Below, one piece after another: positions 36,978-46,013 of a DNA stretch of 64,000 nucleotides; position 1 is the first letter of the stretch, and each line of letters starts with the position of its first letter. The notes under the pieces are model-generated. The model did no database searches, was not told where the DNA came from, and saw nothing but the letters and a program-made list of their open reading frames with translations. The position numbers and the translations under genes were made by a program. The stretch comes from Campylobacter concisus (GTDB lineage: Bacteria; Campylobacterota; Campylobacteria; Campylobacterales; Campylobacteraceae): assembly GCF_003049705.1 (NCBI RefSeq), contig NZ_PIRF01000002.1, forward strand, positions 124,001 through 188,000, read 5' to 3'.

Positions 36978-38475
36978 AATATTAATAATAGGTGCACTAT
37001 TTTGCTTAAATATGAATTATGCTAGTGCCAATGAAAGTAGTTGTTTAAGCAAGAATTTTAATATGAAAATTTCAGATGATGTTGCACTAGTAGATGTGTT
37101 AAATCAGCTTTCAGAGATGTGTAACTTTAGTATTGTTGCAAAGGATACTTATAGCAAAACAGAGCTAAAAGATAAAGTTTTTGGCGTTAATATCAGGAAT
37201 ATGAGCCTTAGCGAAGTTTTTGACATACTTTTAAGTGAGAAAAATTTAAGCTACGAGTTTTCAAACAATGTATTAAAAATTTCATCTTTAAAAACTCAAA
37301 TTTTTAAACTAGATTATATAACTTCTATTAGAGAAGGAACTGCTGTCACCCAAGCTTCAGTGGATGCTACTCCATCTGAAATTTCTAGTGGTTCAAGTAG
37401 TAGCGATAATTCCCAAGATGATAGTTCTCAAGGCTCAAGCAACCTTATAAAAACTACTGAGAGGTTTGACTTTTGGGAAAAACTAGATGCTGAGCTTAAA
37501 GCTATTTTAAATAATAGTAGCGAACATATCACAGCGCCTGATCCTATCATAAATCAAAACGCAGGCCTTATTACTGTTACGGCCACTCCTTCTCAACTTA
37601 AGCGTGTCGAGAAATATATAGATGAAATGCAAAAAAGACTAAAAAAACAAGTAATTATTGATGTTTCTATTATTTCAGTTGAGTTAAATAATGAATACAA
37701 ACAAGGCGTTGATTGGAGTAAATTTGAACTTGGATTTAATACATACATTGGTAATTCAAGAAATAATCCGAGTTCAAGTGCTACTTGGACAAATAAAGGA
37801 AATAGCCTAAGTGATGGATTTGGACGTACATTAAATATTGCAGCTAATTTAAATTTCAGCCTTGATGGAATGATAAATTTTCTTGAGACAAATGGAAAGA
37901 CAAAGGTTATATCAAGTCCAAAAGTAACAACACTTAATAATCAACAAGCTCTAATCTCAGTTGGCGATAACATAAACTACCGTGTTCAACAAAAAACTGA
38001 CAATGGAAACAGCAATAGTGATAGGCTGACAACTACTTATAAACAATACTCTGTTTTTATAGGCATATTATTAAATTTACTACCAGAAGTATCTGATAAT
38101 AATAAAATCATGCTTCGAATCAATCCATCACTTAGTAACTTTAAATACGCTGAAGACGACACAAGACAAAATGCGTTAAGAGAGATTGCTCCAGATACCG
38201 TACAAAAGAAACTCTCAACTGTCGTTCAAGTTGACAGCGGTGATACTATTATTCTTGGTGGATTAATAGGTCAGACAAAGGGTAAGAATAATACTTCCGT
38301 ACCTCTTCTTTCTGATATCCCACTTATAGGTGGTGTCTTTAAAAGCACAAGAGACAATATAAAAACAACAGAACTTATCTTTGTCATCACTCCTCATGTA
38401 GTTGATTTTGACAAAAAAAAGCCACTTAATCAATCATTAAAAGACTTAGGTTTTTCTAAAACGATCTATGAATAA
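36955..38475 (+). CDS. ctsD: Secretin (type II secretion/transformation outer-membrane channel)
   Basis: 506 residues from the ATG at 36955, with GGAAGTAAAA upstream and a signal peptide ending near ASA. After an N0/STN-type domain comes a Ser/Asp/Gln-rich linker (about 145-165), an N1-type domain and the secretin core with VGDNINYRV, VQVDSGDTIILGGLI and VPLLSDIPLIGGVFKS, the secretin signature. There is no lipobox. In C. jejuni the equivalent CtsD is needed for DNA uptake; here the same order of genes supports that role. Confidence 0.88.
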   Translation: MLRLKLNKILIIGALFCLNMNYASANESSCLSKNFNMKISDDVALVDVLNQLSEMCNFSIVAKDTYSKTELKDKVFGVNIRNMSLSEVFDILLSEKNLSYEFSNNVLKISSLKTQIFKLDYITSIREGTAVTQASVDATPSEISSGSSSSDNSQDDSSQGSSNLIKTTERFDFWEKLDAELKAILNNSSEHITAPDPIINQNAGLITVTATPSQLKRVEKYIDEMQKRLKKQVIIDVSIISVELNNEYKQGVDWSKFELGFNTYIGNSRNNPSSSATWTNKGNSLSDGFGRTLNIAANLNFSLDGMINFLETNGKTKVISSPKVTTLNNQQALISVGDNINYRVQQKTDNGNSNSDRLTTTYKQYSVFIGILLNLLPEVSDNNKIMLRINPSLSNFKYAEDDTRQNALREIAPDTVQKKLSTVVQVDSGDTIILGGLIGQTKGKNNTSVPLLSDIPLIGGVFKSTRDNIKTTELIFVITPHVVDFDKKKPLNQSLKDLGFSKTIYE

Positions 38476-39295
38476 CAAGAATATTTATACAGATATAAAA
38501 GATATCTTTATCAACGAAGACGAAGTAGCTGATTTTGTTAATCTAGATAACTCAATCACTTGTTACAATAAGATCGTCTCGGCTCTAAAAAAGCCATTAA
38601 AACTTATACTTTTTTATGGCAAGCCTGGCAGTGGAAAGACTTTTTTGCTAAACAAGATAGCCTCTGATCTTCAAAAGGATAAAAAATTAATTTTTTTCCC
38701 GCATCCTTTTTTTAGCGAAGCTACATTTATAGAAGCTCTTTGTGAAGATATATACGGAAATAAACTTGATAATATAAATAATTTTGAAAGTTTTGTTGCA
38801 CACTACTCAAAAGAATTTAAAAATAAAGATGAAATTTTACAAAACCAAATAGTTGTCATCTTGGATGAAGCACAACTTTATCCTACTGAATTGATCGAAA
38901 AAATAAGGCTTATGGCCGATACAAGATTATTTAAATTTCTATTTACGATTCATAAAACTGAAAATGAAGATGTGTTAGCAAAAGACTATTTTCAAACTAG
39001 AATTTGGGAGAGTATAGAGCTTGGAAGTGCAAACACGAATGAAATCATAGTTTATTTACAAAGAAAAATAGGACAAAAAGGCTACGATAAATACCTAAAT
39101 TTTCAGAAAAAAGACTATGACAAAGCCTATGAGCTTTGTTGCGGAAATTTACGCACACTAAATAAAATTATGTATAAATTTTATGAAATTTGTGAATATT
39201 ATGAACAAAATCAGCCATCAAAATTAAGTAGCGAGGACGCAAATATTAAAATTTTAACGATGTCTGCACTTGATACAGGAATAATTCATGCTTGA
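38468..39295 (+). CDS. ctsP: ExeA/MshM-like AAA ATPase, probable CtsP
   Basis: 275 residues. Walker A is YGKPGSGKT (near residue 52), Walker B is VVILDEAQ, and the sensor region is LFTIHKTE; this is the AAA ATPase of the ExeA/MshM kind found beside secretin genes. It has no membrane segment. Overlaps with both neighbours (8 bp each) suggest a tightly coupled operon. The symbol is taken from position between secretin and membrane protein as in the C. jejuni cts cluster, so treat it as provisional. Confidence 0.68.
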   Translation: MNNKNIYTDIKDIFINEDEVADFVNLDNSITCYNKIVSALKKPLKLILFYGKPGSGKTFLLNKIASDLQKDKKLIFFPHPFFSEATFIEALCEDIYGNKLDNINNFESFVAHYSKEFKNKDEILQNQIVVILDEAQLYPTELIEKIRLMADTRLFKFLFTIHKTENEDVLAKDYFQTRIWESIELGSANTNEIIVYLQRKIGQKGYDKYLNFQKKDYDKAYELCCGNLRTLNKIMYKFYEICEYYEQNQPSKLSSEDANIKILTMSALDTGIIHA

Positions 39296-40166
39296 ATTAC
39301 AAGAAATTCAAAGACTAGAAAAGCTCTATGAAGAGTACGAAAAAAAGAATAAAAATAGCTTTTTAAAATTGTTATCACATAAAAAGCTAGGTCTTTTAAT
39401 AATTACGATCTTGCTAATTGCTTTTATCTTTGGTGCTTTTTTATTTTTCTCAAATGCTAAAAACAAAAAAGAGACAACCAATACTCCAGCTTTAGTTGAG
39501 AAAAATTTGACAATACAAACAGATATAAAAGAAAAAAATATAACCTTTACTGAAACTAATGTCAGCAAAAATATTTTAGAAGATGGCAAACAAAAAAGTG
39601 AGCAGGCAAAAGAGAGGTTTGAATCAGATAAGAAACAAGATGAGCTCGCTGAGAAAATAGCTAAAAAGCTAGAACAATCCATAAAGCTAAATGAAGATAA
39701 TAAAGAGCAGGCATCAGACAAAAAACAAAGAAGTGGTGGCGGTTGGCTAAAGCTAAATTTACCAACTGAAAATGAAAATATGCAAAATGAACAGCCTCTA
39801 CCAAATGAAGAGGTAATAGAACTAGAATCAAAGGCAAAGCCAAAAATTGATATTCAAATTTCAAGTGAAAACAATGAAATTTCTATGCTAAAAGAAAATT
39901 TTAATAAAAATAAAAATCCAGAAATCGCCCTTAAAATAGCAAGAAGATGCTATCAAGACAAAAGATATAGCGACACTATAAAATGGGCACTATCGGCAAA
40001 TAATTTAGATAGTAGCATTGAGGAGTCTTGGGTCATGTTTGCTAAGGCAAAATATATGTTAAAACAAAAAGATGACGCATTGCGTGCATTAGAAGAATAT
40101 AATAAAAATAAAAATAAGCCCGAGATAAATGAGCTAATAAATAAGATAAAAAGCGATACGTTGTGA
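39288..40166 (+). CDS. Membrane-anchored TPR protein (MshN-like; CtsX position)
   Basis: 292 residues. A cytoplasmic N-terminus is followed by one membrane segment (about 33-54), a long Lys/Glu/Asn-rich periplasmic linker and a C-terminal TPR-like repeat region. This is the architecture of MshN. The position between the AAA ATPase and the GspE-type ATPase is the place of ctsX in C. jejuni. Overlaps both neighbours, so it is co-translated. Confidence 0.55.
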   Translation: MLELQEIQRLEKLYEEYEKKNKNSFLKLLSHKKLGLLIITILLIAFIFGAFLFFSNAKNKKETTNTPALVEKNLTIQTDIKEKNITFTETNVSKNILEDGKQKSEQAKERFESDKKQDELAEKIAKKLEQSIKLNEDNKEQASDKKQRSGGGWLKLNLPTENENMQNEQPLPNEEVIELESKAKPKIDIQISSENNEISMLKENFNKNKNPEIALKIARRCYQDKRYSDTIKWALSANNLDSSIEESWVMFAKAKYMLKQKDDALRALEEYNKNKNKPEINELINKIKSDTL

Positions 40167-40702
40167 AATTTTTGCTCGTTATATTTTTATCTTTAAATGC
40201 CTTTGCGCTTGGGACTGCTGACATTAAAAGTTATTTTGAAAAAGCTGAATATCCTAAAATTTGCAATCAAAAAATACAAGATCTTTTAAAAGATTCACAA
40301 AATGAAGAATTTCTTAATATCTTTGGCATATCTTGCTTAAAAACAAATGATATAGATAGGCTCGCTCTTCCAGCAAGCAAACTATCAAAAACGCAAAGTT
40401 CAAGAGAGAATGCAGCATATTTTGCAGATATATTGCTTAAAAAAAAGCTATTGCTTCATGCTATCTTGGATGGGGCTGATATAAGCTATATTAGACTTCC
40501 AAAGAGCGATTACATTCTTTCATTTATATTTGATAAATTTGTCAAAAAAGAATACGTTGAGGAGCTTGGTGTATTTATTTTTGAAGAGCCAAATTCAGAT
40601 ACAAGATATGAGCTTAGTGCAATCGCTGGCTCAAATTTTGCAAAAATGATTTTAAAAATTTTTAAAAATGACGATCTTACTTCGCAGATTGAGTATAGAT
40701 AA
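40163..40702 (+). CDS. Secreted protein of unknown function inside the secretion operon
   Basis: 179 residues with a clear signal peptide (about 1-15, ending AFA). It starts at GTG 40163 overlapping the previous stop (GTGA). The mature part is helical with two cysteines (YPKICNQK, FGISCLK) that could form a disulfide. It has no counterpart that I know of in mshI-G or in the cts cluster. Probably a periplasmic accessory of the machine, judged from context only. Confidence 0.65.
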   Translation: MKFLLVIFLSLNAFALGTADIKSYFEKAEYPKICNQKIQDLLKDSQNEEFLNIFGISCLKTNDIDRLALPASKLSKTQSSRENAAYFADILLKKKLLLHAILDGADISYIRLPKSDYILSFIFDKFVKKEYVEELGVFIFEEPNSDTRYELSAIAGSNFAKMILKIFKNDDLTSQIEYR

Positions 40703-40711
40703 AGAGAAGAG

Positions 40712-42463
40712 ATGAATAATTTAGAAAATTTAACGCTAAAAACATTAGAGCAACTTAATAAACTAAATGATGAGCAAATTTTAAAGATTATAGAGATAAA
40801 AAAGATAAACAAAAAAAGTCTTTTGGCTATTTTGCTTGAAGAAAATATGCTAGAAGAAGAGATTTTTTTTGAAATTCTATCTGATATTTATAGAAGAGGA
40901 CACACTGACATTGATGAAATTTCGACTAGTCTTCAGATAGATCAAAAGCGCTTCATTCAATATGTATGCGATAAATTTAAAATCACATTTTTTGATCTTG
41001 ATGATATAGATATCGACTACCGTATCAGTGAAAAACTAAGCACCTCGCAGCTAAAATCATATAACGCCATACCCGTAAAAGAAGACGAGATAAGCGTTTA
41101 TGTTGCTTTTAAAAATCCTTTTGACGTGATCATTCAAGATAAAGTTCAAAATTTATTTAACAGAAAGCTATTAAAAGTAGCTTGCGCAGATCCAGCCCAG
41201 ATAGAAAAATATATAAACAAAATAGCTCTTAATGAAAGCATAAAGGACGTTATTACAGAGATCAGAAAAGAGCTTTCAAGCTCCAGTAGCCAAGGGCAAA
41301 GCACAGAAAGCTCTGGAATTTTAAAGCTAATTGAGATAATTTTAAAAACATCTATTCAAAGCAGAGCAAGCGATATTCACATCGAGCCAACCGAGACAAA
41401 CTGTATCGTAAGAAGCAGGATAGATGGTATGCTAAGTGAAACATTTATATTTGATAAAGATATTTATCCTCCGATGGTAAGCCGTATGAAGCTGCTTTCA
41501 AATATGGATATCGCAGAGCGCCGCCGCCCACAAGATGGTAGATTTTCAGCTCAAATTTTAGATAAAGAGTACGATTTTCGTATCTCTACACTACCTATTT
41601 TAAACGGCGAAAGCATAGTTTTAAGAATTTTGGACAAATCAAAGGTTATCATAAACATTGAAGACCTTGGTATGCATCCAGATAACTTTGCTAAGTTTAA
41701 AAAAAGCATGAAAGCACCTTATGGCATCATCCTAGTTACTGGTCCGACAGGATCAGGAAAAACGACTACACTTTATGGTGCATTAAATGATATAAAAAGT
41801 GTAAAAACTAAGATTATTACCGTTGAAGATCCGGTCGAGTATCAGCTAAATATGATCCAGCAGGTACATGTAAATGAAAAAGCTGGACTTACTTTTATCT
41901 CAGCTCTTCGCTCTATCCTAAGGCAAGATCCAGATATTATTATGATAGGCGAGATCAGAGATCAAGAGACACTTAGGATCGCTATTCAAGCGGCACTAAC
42001 TGGCCACTTGGTTTTTTCTACACTTCATACAAATGACGCTATTAGCGCTTTACCTCGTATGGTTGATATGGGCATTGAGCCATATCTAGTAAGTGGCGCA
42101 CTAGTTTGCATAGAGGCTCAAAGGCTTGTAAGAAAGCTTTGCCCGTATTGCAAACAAAAAGTCACGCTATCTCAAAAAGCTCTTGATGAGATTAAGAAAT
42201 TTCTTCCTGAAGATTATCAATTTTATAAAAGCGTAGGTTGCCAACACTGCTCACAAACTGGATATCTAGGGCGTGAAATGATAAGTGAGATATTGTCTAT
42301 CAGTGATCACATAGCAAGTATCGTAGCAAATAACGCTTCAAAAGAAGAGCTTAAAAAGGCTGCCTATGACGAAGGCTTTATAGATATGTTCCATGATGGC
42401 GTTATACGCGCAGCAAATGGTGTAACAACAATCGAAGAAGTATATAGAGTTGCCAAGATATGA
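40712..42463 (+). CDS. ctsE: GspE/PilB-type secretion ATPase
   Basis: 583 residues. The N-terminal GspE_N-like domains are followed by Walker A VTGPTGSGKTTTLYG, the Asp box, Walker B DPDIIMIGEIRD, the His box GHLVFSTLHTNDA, and a zinc-binding cysteine cluster (CPYC and CQHC). It powers assembly of the pseudopilus. AAAGAGAAG precedes the ATG. Adjacent genes for the secretin and GspF match the natural transformation cluster of C. jejuni. Confidence 0.9.
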   Translation: MNNLENLTLKTLEQLNKLNDEQILKIIEIKKINKKSLLAILLEENMLEEEIFFEILSDIYRRGHTDIDEISTSLQIDQKRFIQYVCDKFKITFFDLDDIDIDYRISEKLSTSQLKSYNAIPVKEDEISVYVAFKNPFDVIIQDKVQNLFNRKLLKVACADPAQIEKYINKIALNESIKDVITEIRKELSSSSSQGQSTESSGILKLIEIILKTSIQSRASDIHIEPTETNCIVRSRIDGMLSETFIFDKDIYPPMVSRMKLLSNMDIAERRRPQDGRFSAQILDKEYDFRISTLPILNGESIVLRILDKSKVIINIEDLGMHPDNFAKFKKSMKAPYGIILVTGPTGSGKTTTLYGALNDIKSVKTKIITVEDPVEYQLNMIQQVHVNEKAGLTFISALRSILRQDPDIIMIGEIRDQETLRIAIQAALTGHLVFSTLHTNDAISALPRMVDMGIEPYLVSGALVCIEAQRLVRKLCPYCKQKVTLSQKALDEIKKFLPEDYQFYKSVGCQHCSQTGYLGREMISEILSISDHIASIVANNASKEELKKAAYDEGFIDMFHDGVIRAANGVTTIEEVYRVAKI

Positions 42464-43698
42464 AATTTTACGAAATAGAATATATAAAAGATGGCAAACG
42501 CCAAAAGATGAGCCTAAAGGCCAATAGCAAAAATGATGTTAAAAATCGTGCAAATATTCAAGGCATGATAGTAAAGATAAAAGAAGCTCAGGTCTCAAGC
42601 ATTAACAATGACTTTTTGGATTTGCAAGAAAAATTTAACAAAATTTTCTCTTCTTCGAAAGTAAAAATTCCAGCTCTAGTCGCTACCATAAGGCAACTTA
42701 GCGTTATGACTAATGCTGGTATATCAATACATGATGGCATAAAAGAGACAGCAAATGCTACTGAGGATAAAAGGCTAAAAACAATATTTCAAACATTAGA
42801 CGAAGACCTAAATCAAGGTGCGAGTTTAACTCAAAGTATAGAAAATTTTCAAGAAGAGCTAGGCGATGTCACTGTTGCTATGGTAAGGCTTGGAGAGAGT
42901 ACTGGTAATATGGCTGATGCATTATCAAAGCTAGCTGCTATCTTGCAAGAAGTCTGGGATAACCAGCAAAAATTTAAAAAAGCCATAAGGTATCCAATAA
43001 CCGTAATATGCTCTATAATTTTGGCTTTTATTGTGCTTATGACTTCGGTTGTACCACAGTTTCGCGAAATTTTTGAACAGCTCAACGCTGAGTTTCCACT
43101 TCCTACAAAAATTTTGCTAAATATCGAATACACAATGACTAATTACGGTATATATATTATTGTTGTCCTTATTGCTTTTGCAATTTTATTAAAAAAACAA
43201 TATGCAAGTGATGAAAATTTTAGAGATAAAATCGATAAATATCTTTTAAAAGTCTATCTTATAGGTAAGATAATATTTTTTGCAAATATGAGTAGATTTA
43301 ATCTGATATTTACCGAACTTGTTCGTGCAGGACTTCCTATCGCCGATGCCCTAGATACTGCAGTCGTCACCGTATCAAATCAAGACATACGAAACAAACT
43401 AACTGCTGTAAAGGTACTAGTTGGCCGTGGCATAAGTTTAACAGAGGCTTTTAGACAAACAGGACTTTACGAGGGCATGCTTATACAAATGATAAGTGCT
43501 GGCGAGCAAAGTGGTAGCTTGGATGACATGACACAAAAAGTTACAGATTATTATAGAATGAAATTTAACGACATAATTGATAATATATCAAATTATATTG
43601 AGCCGATCTTACTAGTATTTATTGCCGCAATGGTGCTATTGCTAGCACTTGGTATATTTATGCCGATGTGGGATATGGCAAAAGCTGTTAAAAATTAA
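42460..43698 (+). CDS. ctsF: GspF/PilC-type inner-membrane platform protein
   Basis: 412 residues with two T2SSF repeats, each ending in membrane segments, and three hydrophobic segments in total. Signatures: TIRQLSVMTNAGISIHDGI and MVRLGESTGNMADAL in the first half, LVRAGLPIADALDT and MISAGEQSGSLDDM in the second. The ATG overlaps the ctsE stop (ATGA). No prepilin peptidase or pseudopilin gene lies in this cluster; those must be elsewhere. Confidence 0.9.
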   Translation: MKFYEIEYIKDGKRQKMSLKANSKNDVKNRANIQGMIVKIKEAQVSSINNDFLDLQEKFNKIFSSSKVKIPALVATIRQLSVMTNAGISIHDGIKETANATEDKRLKTIFQTLDEDLNQGASLTQSIENFQEELGDVTVAMVRLGESTGNMADALSKLAAILQEVWDNQQKFKKAIRYPITVICSIILAFIVLMTSVVPQFREIFEQLNAEFPLPTKILLNIEYTMTNYGIYIIVVLIAFAILLKKQYASDENFRDKIDKYLLKVYLIGKIIFFANMSRFNLIFTELVRAGLPIADALDTAVVTVSNQDIRNKLTAVKVLVGRGISLTEAFRQTGLYEGMLIQMISAGEQSGSLDDMTQKVTDYYRMKFNDIIDNISNYIEPILLVFIAAMVLLLALGIFMPMWDMAKAVKN

Positions 43699-43720
43699 AT
43701 TTAGATGATAAAGGAGTAAA

Positions 43721-44221
43721 ATGTCTATAGAAAAAGAATTTAGTGTTGACGAAAATGCGTTTTTAGTTTCAAAAACTGATCCAAAAGGAAGAATCACTTA
43801 TTGTAACGAGCCATTTTTAGAAATCGTAGGTGTAAAACAAGGCGATGTTTTGGGCAAGCCGCACAACATCATAAGACACCCAGATATGCCAAGAGTTATT
43901 TTTAAGCTACTTTGGGAACGTATACAAAACAAAGAAGAAATGTTTGCTTTTATAAAAAATAAAACTCTTAATGGCGGATACTACTGGGTATTTGGCAATA
44001 TTACCGCCTCTTTAGATCAGCAAGATAATGTAGTTGGATATTATTCTGTTAGGCGTAAACCAAATCCAAAAGCGATAGAGGTCATAAAACCACTTTACAC
44101 AAAACTACTTGAACTAGAGCGTGATGGCGGTATCGAGGCATCTAAAAAGTATCTGTTAAATTTCCTTGAGGAGAAATCGACGAGCTACGATGAATTTGTA
44201 AATAACTTGCAAAGGTTTTAA
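43721..44221 (+). CDS. PAS-domain redox/energy sensor (CetB/Aer-type)
   Basis: 166 residues with one PAS domain near the N-terminus: [39 protein letters not shown] and [10 protein letters not shown]. The [10 protein letters not shown] segment is typical of FAD-binding Aer/CetB PAS domains. It has no membrane segment and no HAMP or signalling domain, so it must signal through a partner; the chemoreceptor gene 2 bp downstream is the obvious one. AAAGGAGT precedes the start. The gap after the GspF gene is only 22 bp. Confidence 0.83.
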   Translation: MSIEKEFSVDENAFLVSKTDPKGRITYCNEPFLEIVGVKQGDVLGKPHNIIRHPDMPRVIFKLLWERIQNKEEMFAFIKNKTLNGGYYWVFGNITASLDQQDNVVGYYSVRRKPNPKAIEVIKPLYTKLLELERDGGIEASKKYLLNFLEEKSTSYDEFVNNLQRF

Positions 44222-44223
44222 AG

Positions 44224-45477
44224 ATGTTTAATAAAAAATCAAATGCAATAAACGAAATTTTAAATGTTGTCAAATCAGCAAGCAATGGTATACTAGAGCC
44301 TCGCATTGTAAACATTAGCGAAAAAGATGATATGTATGAAATAGCCCTTGGCATAAATGATCTATTAGACCAAATAGAAGCACTTCAACGCGAAATTTCT
44401 ACTTCTATCCAAGCTGCCCAAAACTCAAAAACATACCGAAATATTTTTACCGAAGGATTTAGGGGTTCATTTAAACGAAATGCCATATCTATGAGTAAAG
44501 GTGTAACAGGCATAAAAGATGGTCAAAAAAGCAAGGTTAGAGGCATCCTTTCAAGTGAGCTAGATAAGCTTGGAAATGGTATAAGTGGCATAAATGAAGT
44601 AAGGGATGATCTAAACGAAAGCATCAAAAACCTAAGCCAAACAGCAGTAGATGCCGGCCAAACCGCACAAGTAGCCAAAGAAAATATGTCAAATATCGTA
44701 GTACTTAGTCAAAACATGGGACAACTTGACGATCTAGTGCAGAGCTGCACAAATACTGCAAGCGTGCTAAGTACTAGAGCTTCTGAGATAAGCTCAGTAC
44801 TAAATTTAATAAAAGATATTGCCGATCAAACAAACCTATTAGCTCTTAACGCAGCAATAGAAGCAGCACGTGCTGGAGAGCATGGACGTGGATTTGCTGT
44901 TGTTGCTGATGAGGTTAGAAAATTAGCTGAAAATACACAAAAAGCTGCAAGCGATATCGAAGTAAACATAAAAACACTTCAGCAAGAAGTAAATGGCATA
45001 GACGAAAATTCTAAAAAGATAGATGAAATTTCTAAGCTAACTACACAAAATGTTGAAAATTTCAAAAAGGTGCTAAGTGAGTTTAATACAAATGCTCAAA
45101 ATACCGCTCAAATATCAAAATATGTTGAAAATAAAACTTTTGCCATAATCGCAAAAATTTTACAAATAGCCTATAAAACTAGAGCATATTCTGATGTGAT
45201 AAACGAGCAAGGCTATGGCGAAGAGGTAGAAAAACTAGCCGAAGGTCTAACAAACTGGTATGAAAACGAAAATATAAAAGACCATAAGCTTGGTAAGAAT
45301 TTTACTAAGTCAAAAGAGATGACAGCACTATTAAACAATAAAATAAAAGGTCTGCTTGAGAAATCAGCCAAAGGTTATAGTGAGCAAAATTTAAAATATT
45401 TTGTTGAAGAGTTTAAAAAGGTAGAAAAACTTAGCGAGGAAATTTTCGCTTCGTATAATAACATCTTTGAAAAATAA
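44224..45477 (+). CDS. Soluble methyl-accepting chemotaxis protein with CZB-like C-terminus
   Basis: 417 residues, no signal sequence and no membrane segment. The signalling tip is intact (about 194-241, with [30 protein letters not shown]). Residues ~311-378 follow the pattern of a CZB zinc-sensing domain ([20 protein letters not shown]), but the His, Cys, His and His zinc ligands all appear to be replaced. The N-terminal ~60 residues may be a HAMP remnant. Together with the PAS gene it resembles the C. jejuni CetA-CetB bipartite energy-taxis receptor, although CetA is membrane-bound. Confidence 0.85.
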   Translation: MFNKKSNAINEILNVVKSASNGILEPRIVNISEKDDMYEIALGINDLLDQIEALQREISTSIQAAQNSKTYRNIFTEGFRGSFKRNAISMSKGVTGIKDGQKSKVRGILSSELDKLGNGISGINEVRDDLNESIKNLSQTAVDAGQTAQVAKENMSNIVVLSQNMGQLDDLVQSCTNTASVLSTRASEISSVLNLIKDIADQTNLLALNAAIEAARAGEHGRGFAVVADEVRKLAENTQKAASDIEVNIKTLQQEVNGIDENSKKIDEISKLTTQNVENFKKVLSEFNTNAQNTAQISKYVENKTFAIIAKILQIAYKTRAYSDVINEQGYGEEVEKLAEGLTNWYENENIKDHKLGKNFTKSKEMTALLNNKIKGLLEKSAKGYSEQNLKYFVEEFKKVEKLSEEIFASYNNIFEK

Positions 45478-45488
45478 AACTAAGCCCA

Positions 45489-45520
45489 AGTTTGCTTGTG
45501 TTCTTGTACACAAGCAAACT
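45489..45520. terminator. Bidirectional terminator between chemoreceptor and sixA genes
   Basis: A 13-bp perfect stem (45489-45501 with 45508-45520, arms AGTTTGCTTGTGT and its complement) with a 6-nt loop, followed by ATTTTTG on the plus strand. It overlaps the sixA stop codon on the other strand. Confidence 0.75.
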
Positions 45521-46013
45521 ATTTTTGATGTTTTTTAGGATGGTCAAAAAATAAAGCTTTTGCGCTACCCTCTTTTAAATTTTTAAACTCACAACTAAAC
45601 TCGATACAAAAAATTCCTGAAGTTGGGATATTGTCGATCGATGAGTCACTTAAATACTCGCAAATTTCAGTTATGCTGGGATTATGCGTAATGATAAAAA
45701 TTTCGTCCAAATTTTTATCTAATTTTCTTACAAATTCCAAAAGATTTTCAAAACTTATATCATAAAGCTCATCTATAAGATCGATCTCTTCTTTAAATTT
45801 TAAAGTTTTAGTGATAATCTTTGCCGTTTGCTCGCACCTTTTAGCACTGCTTGAAAAGATGGCTCCTGGCATCACATCATACATTTTTAGTCTATTTGCC
45901 ATAAATTTAGCGTCTTCTTTACCTTTTTGACTAAGCTCCCTTAAGGCATCTTTAGCTCCGTCCTTATTCTCATCAACCGCTTTTGAATGTCTTATAAAAT
46001 AAATTTTACTCAC
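45519..46013 (-). CDS. SixA-like histidine phosphatase
   Basis: 164 residues from the GTG at 46013, which has GGGGAG upstream and overlaps the stop of the preceding gene (TAGTG). The N-terminal YFIRHSKAV is the RHx catalytic motif of the histidine phosphatase superfamily, SSAKRCEQTA gives the second Arg, and FIITHNPSI the second His. Size and motif spacing fit SixA (phosphohistidine phosphatase). The frame extends to 46046, but that ATG lies inside the upstream gene. Confidence 0.82.
   Translation of the reverse strand: MSKIYFIRHSKAVDENKDGAKDALRELSQKGKEDAKFMANRLKMYDVMPGAIFSSSAKRCEQTAKIITKTLKFKEEIDLIDELYDISFENLLEFVRKLDKNLDEIFIITHNPSITEICEYLSDSSIDNIPTSGIFCIEFSCEFKNLKEGSAKALFFDHPKKHQK

Noticed and set aside
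39326..39721. 131-codon open frame on the minus strand
   Set aside because: Antisense to the low-complexity linker of the TPR membrane protein; Ser/Phe-rich translation typical of a shadow.
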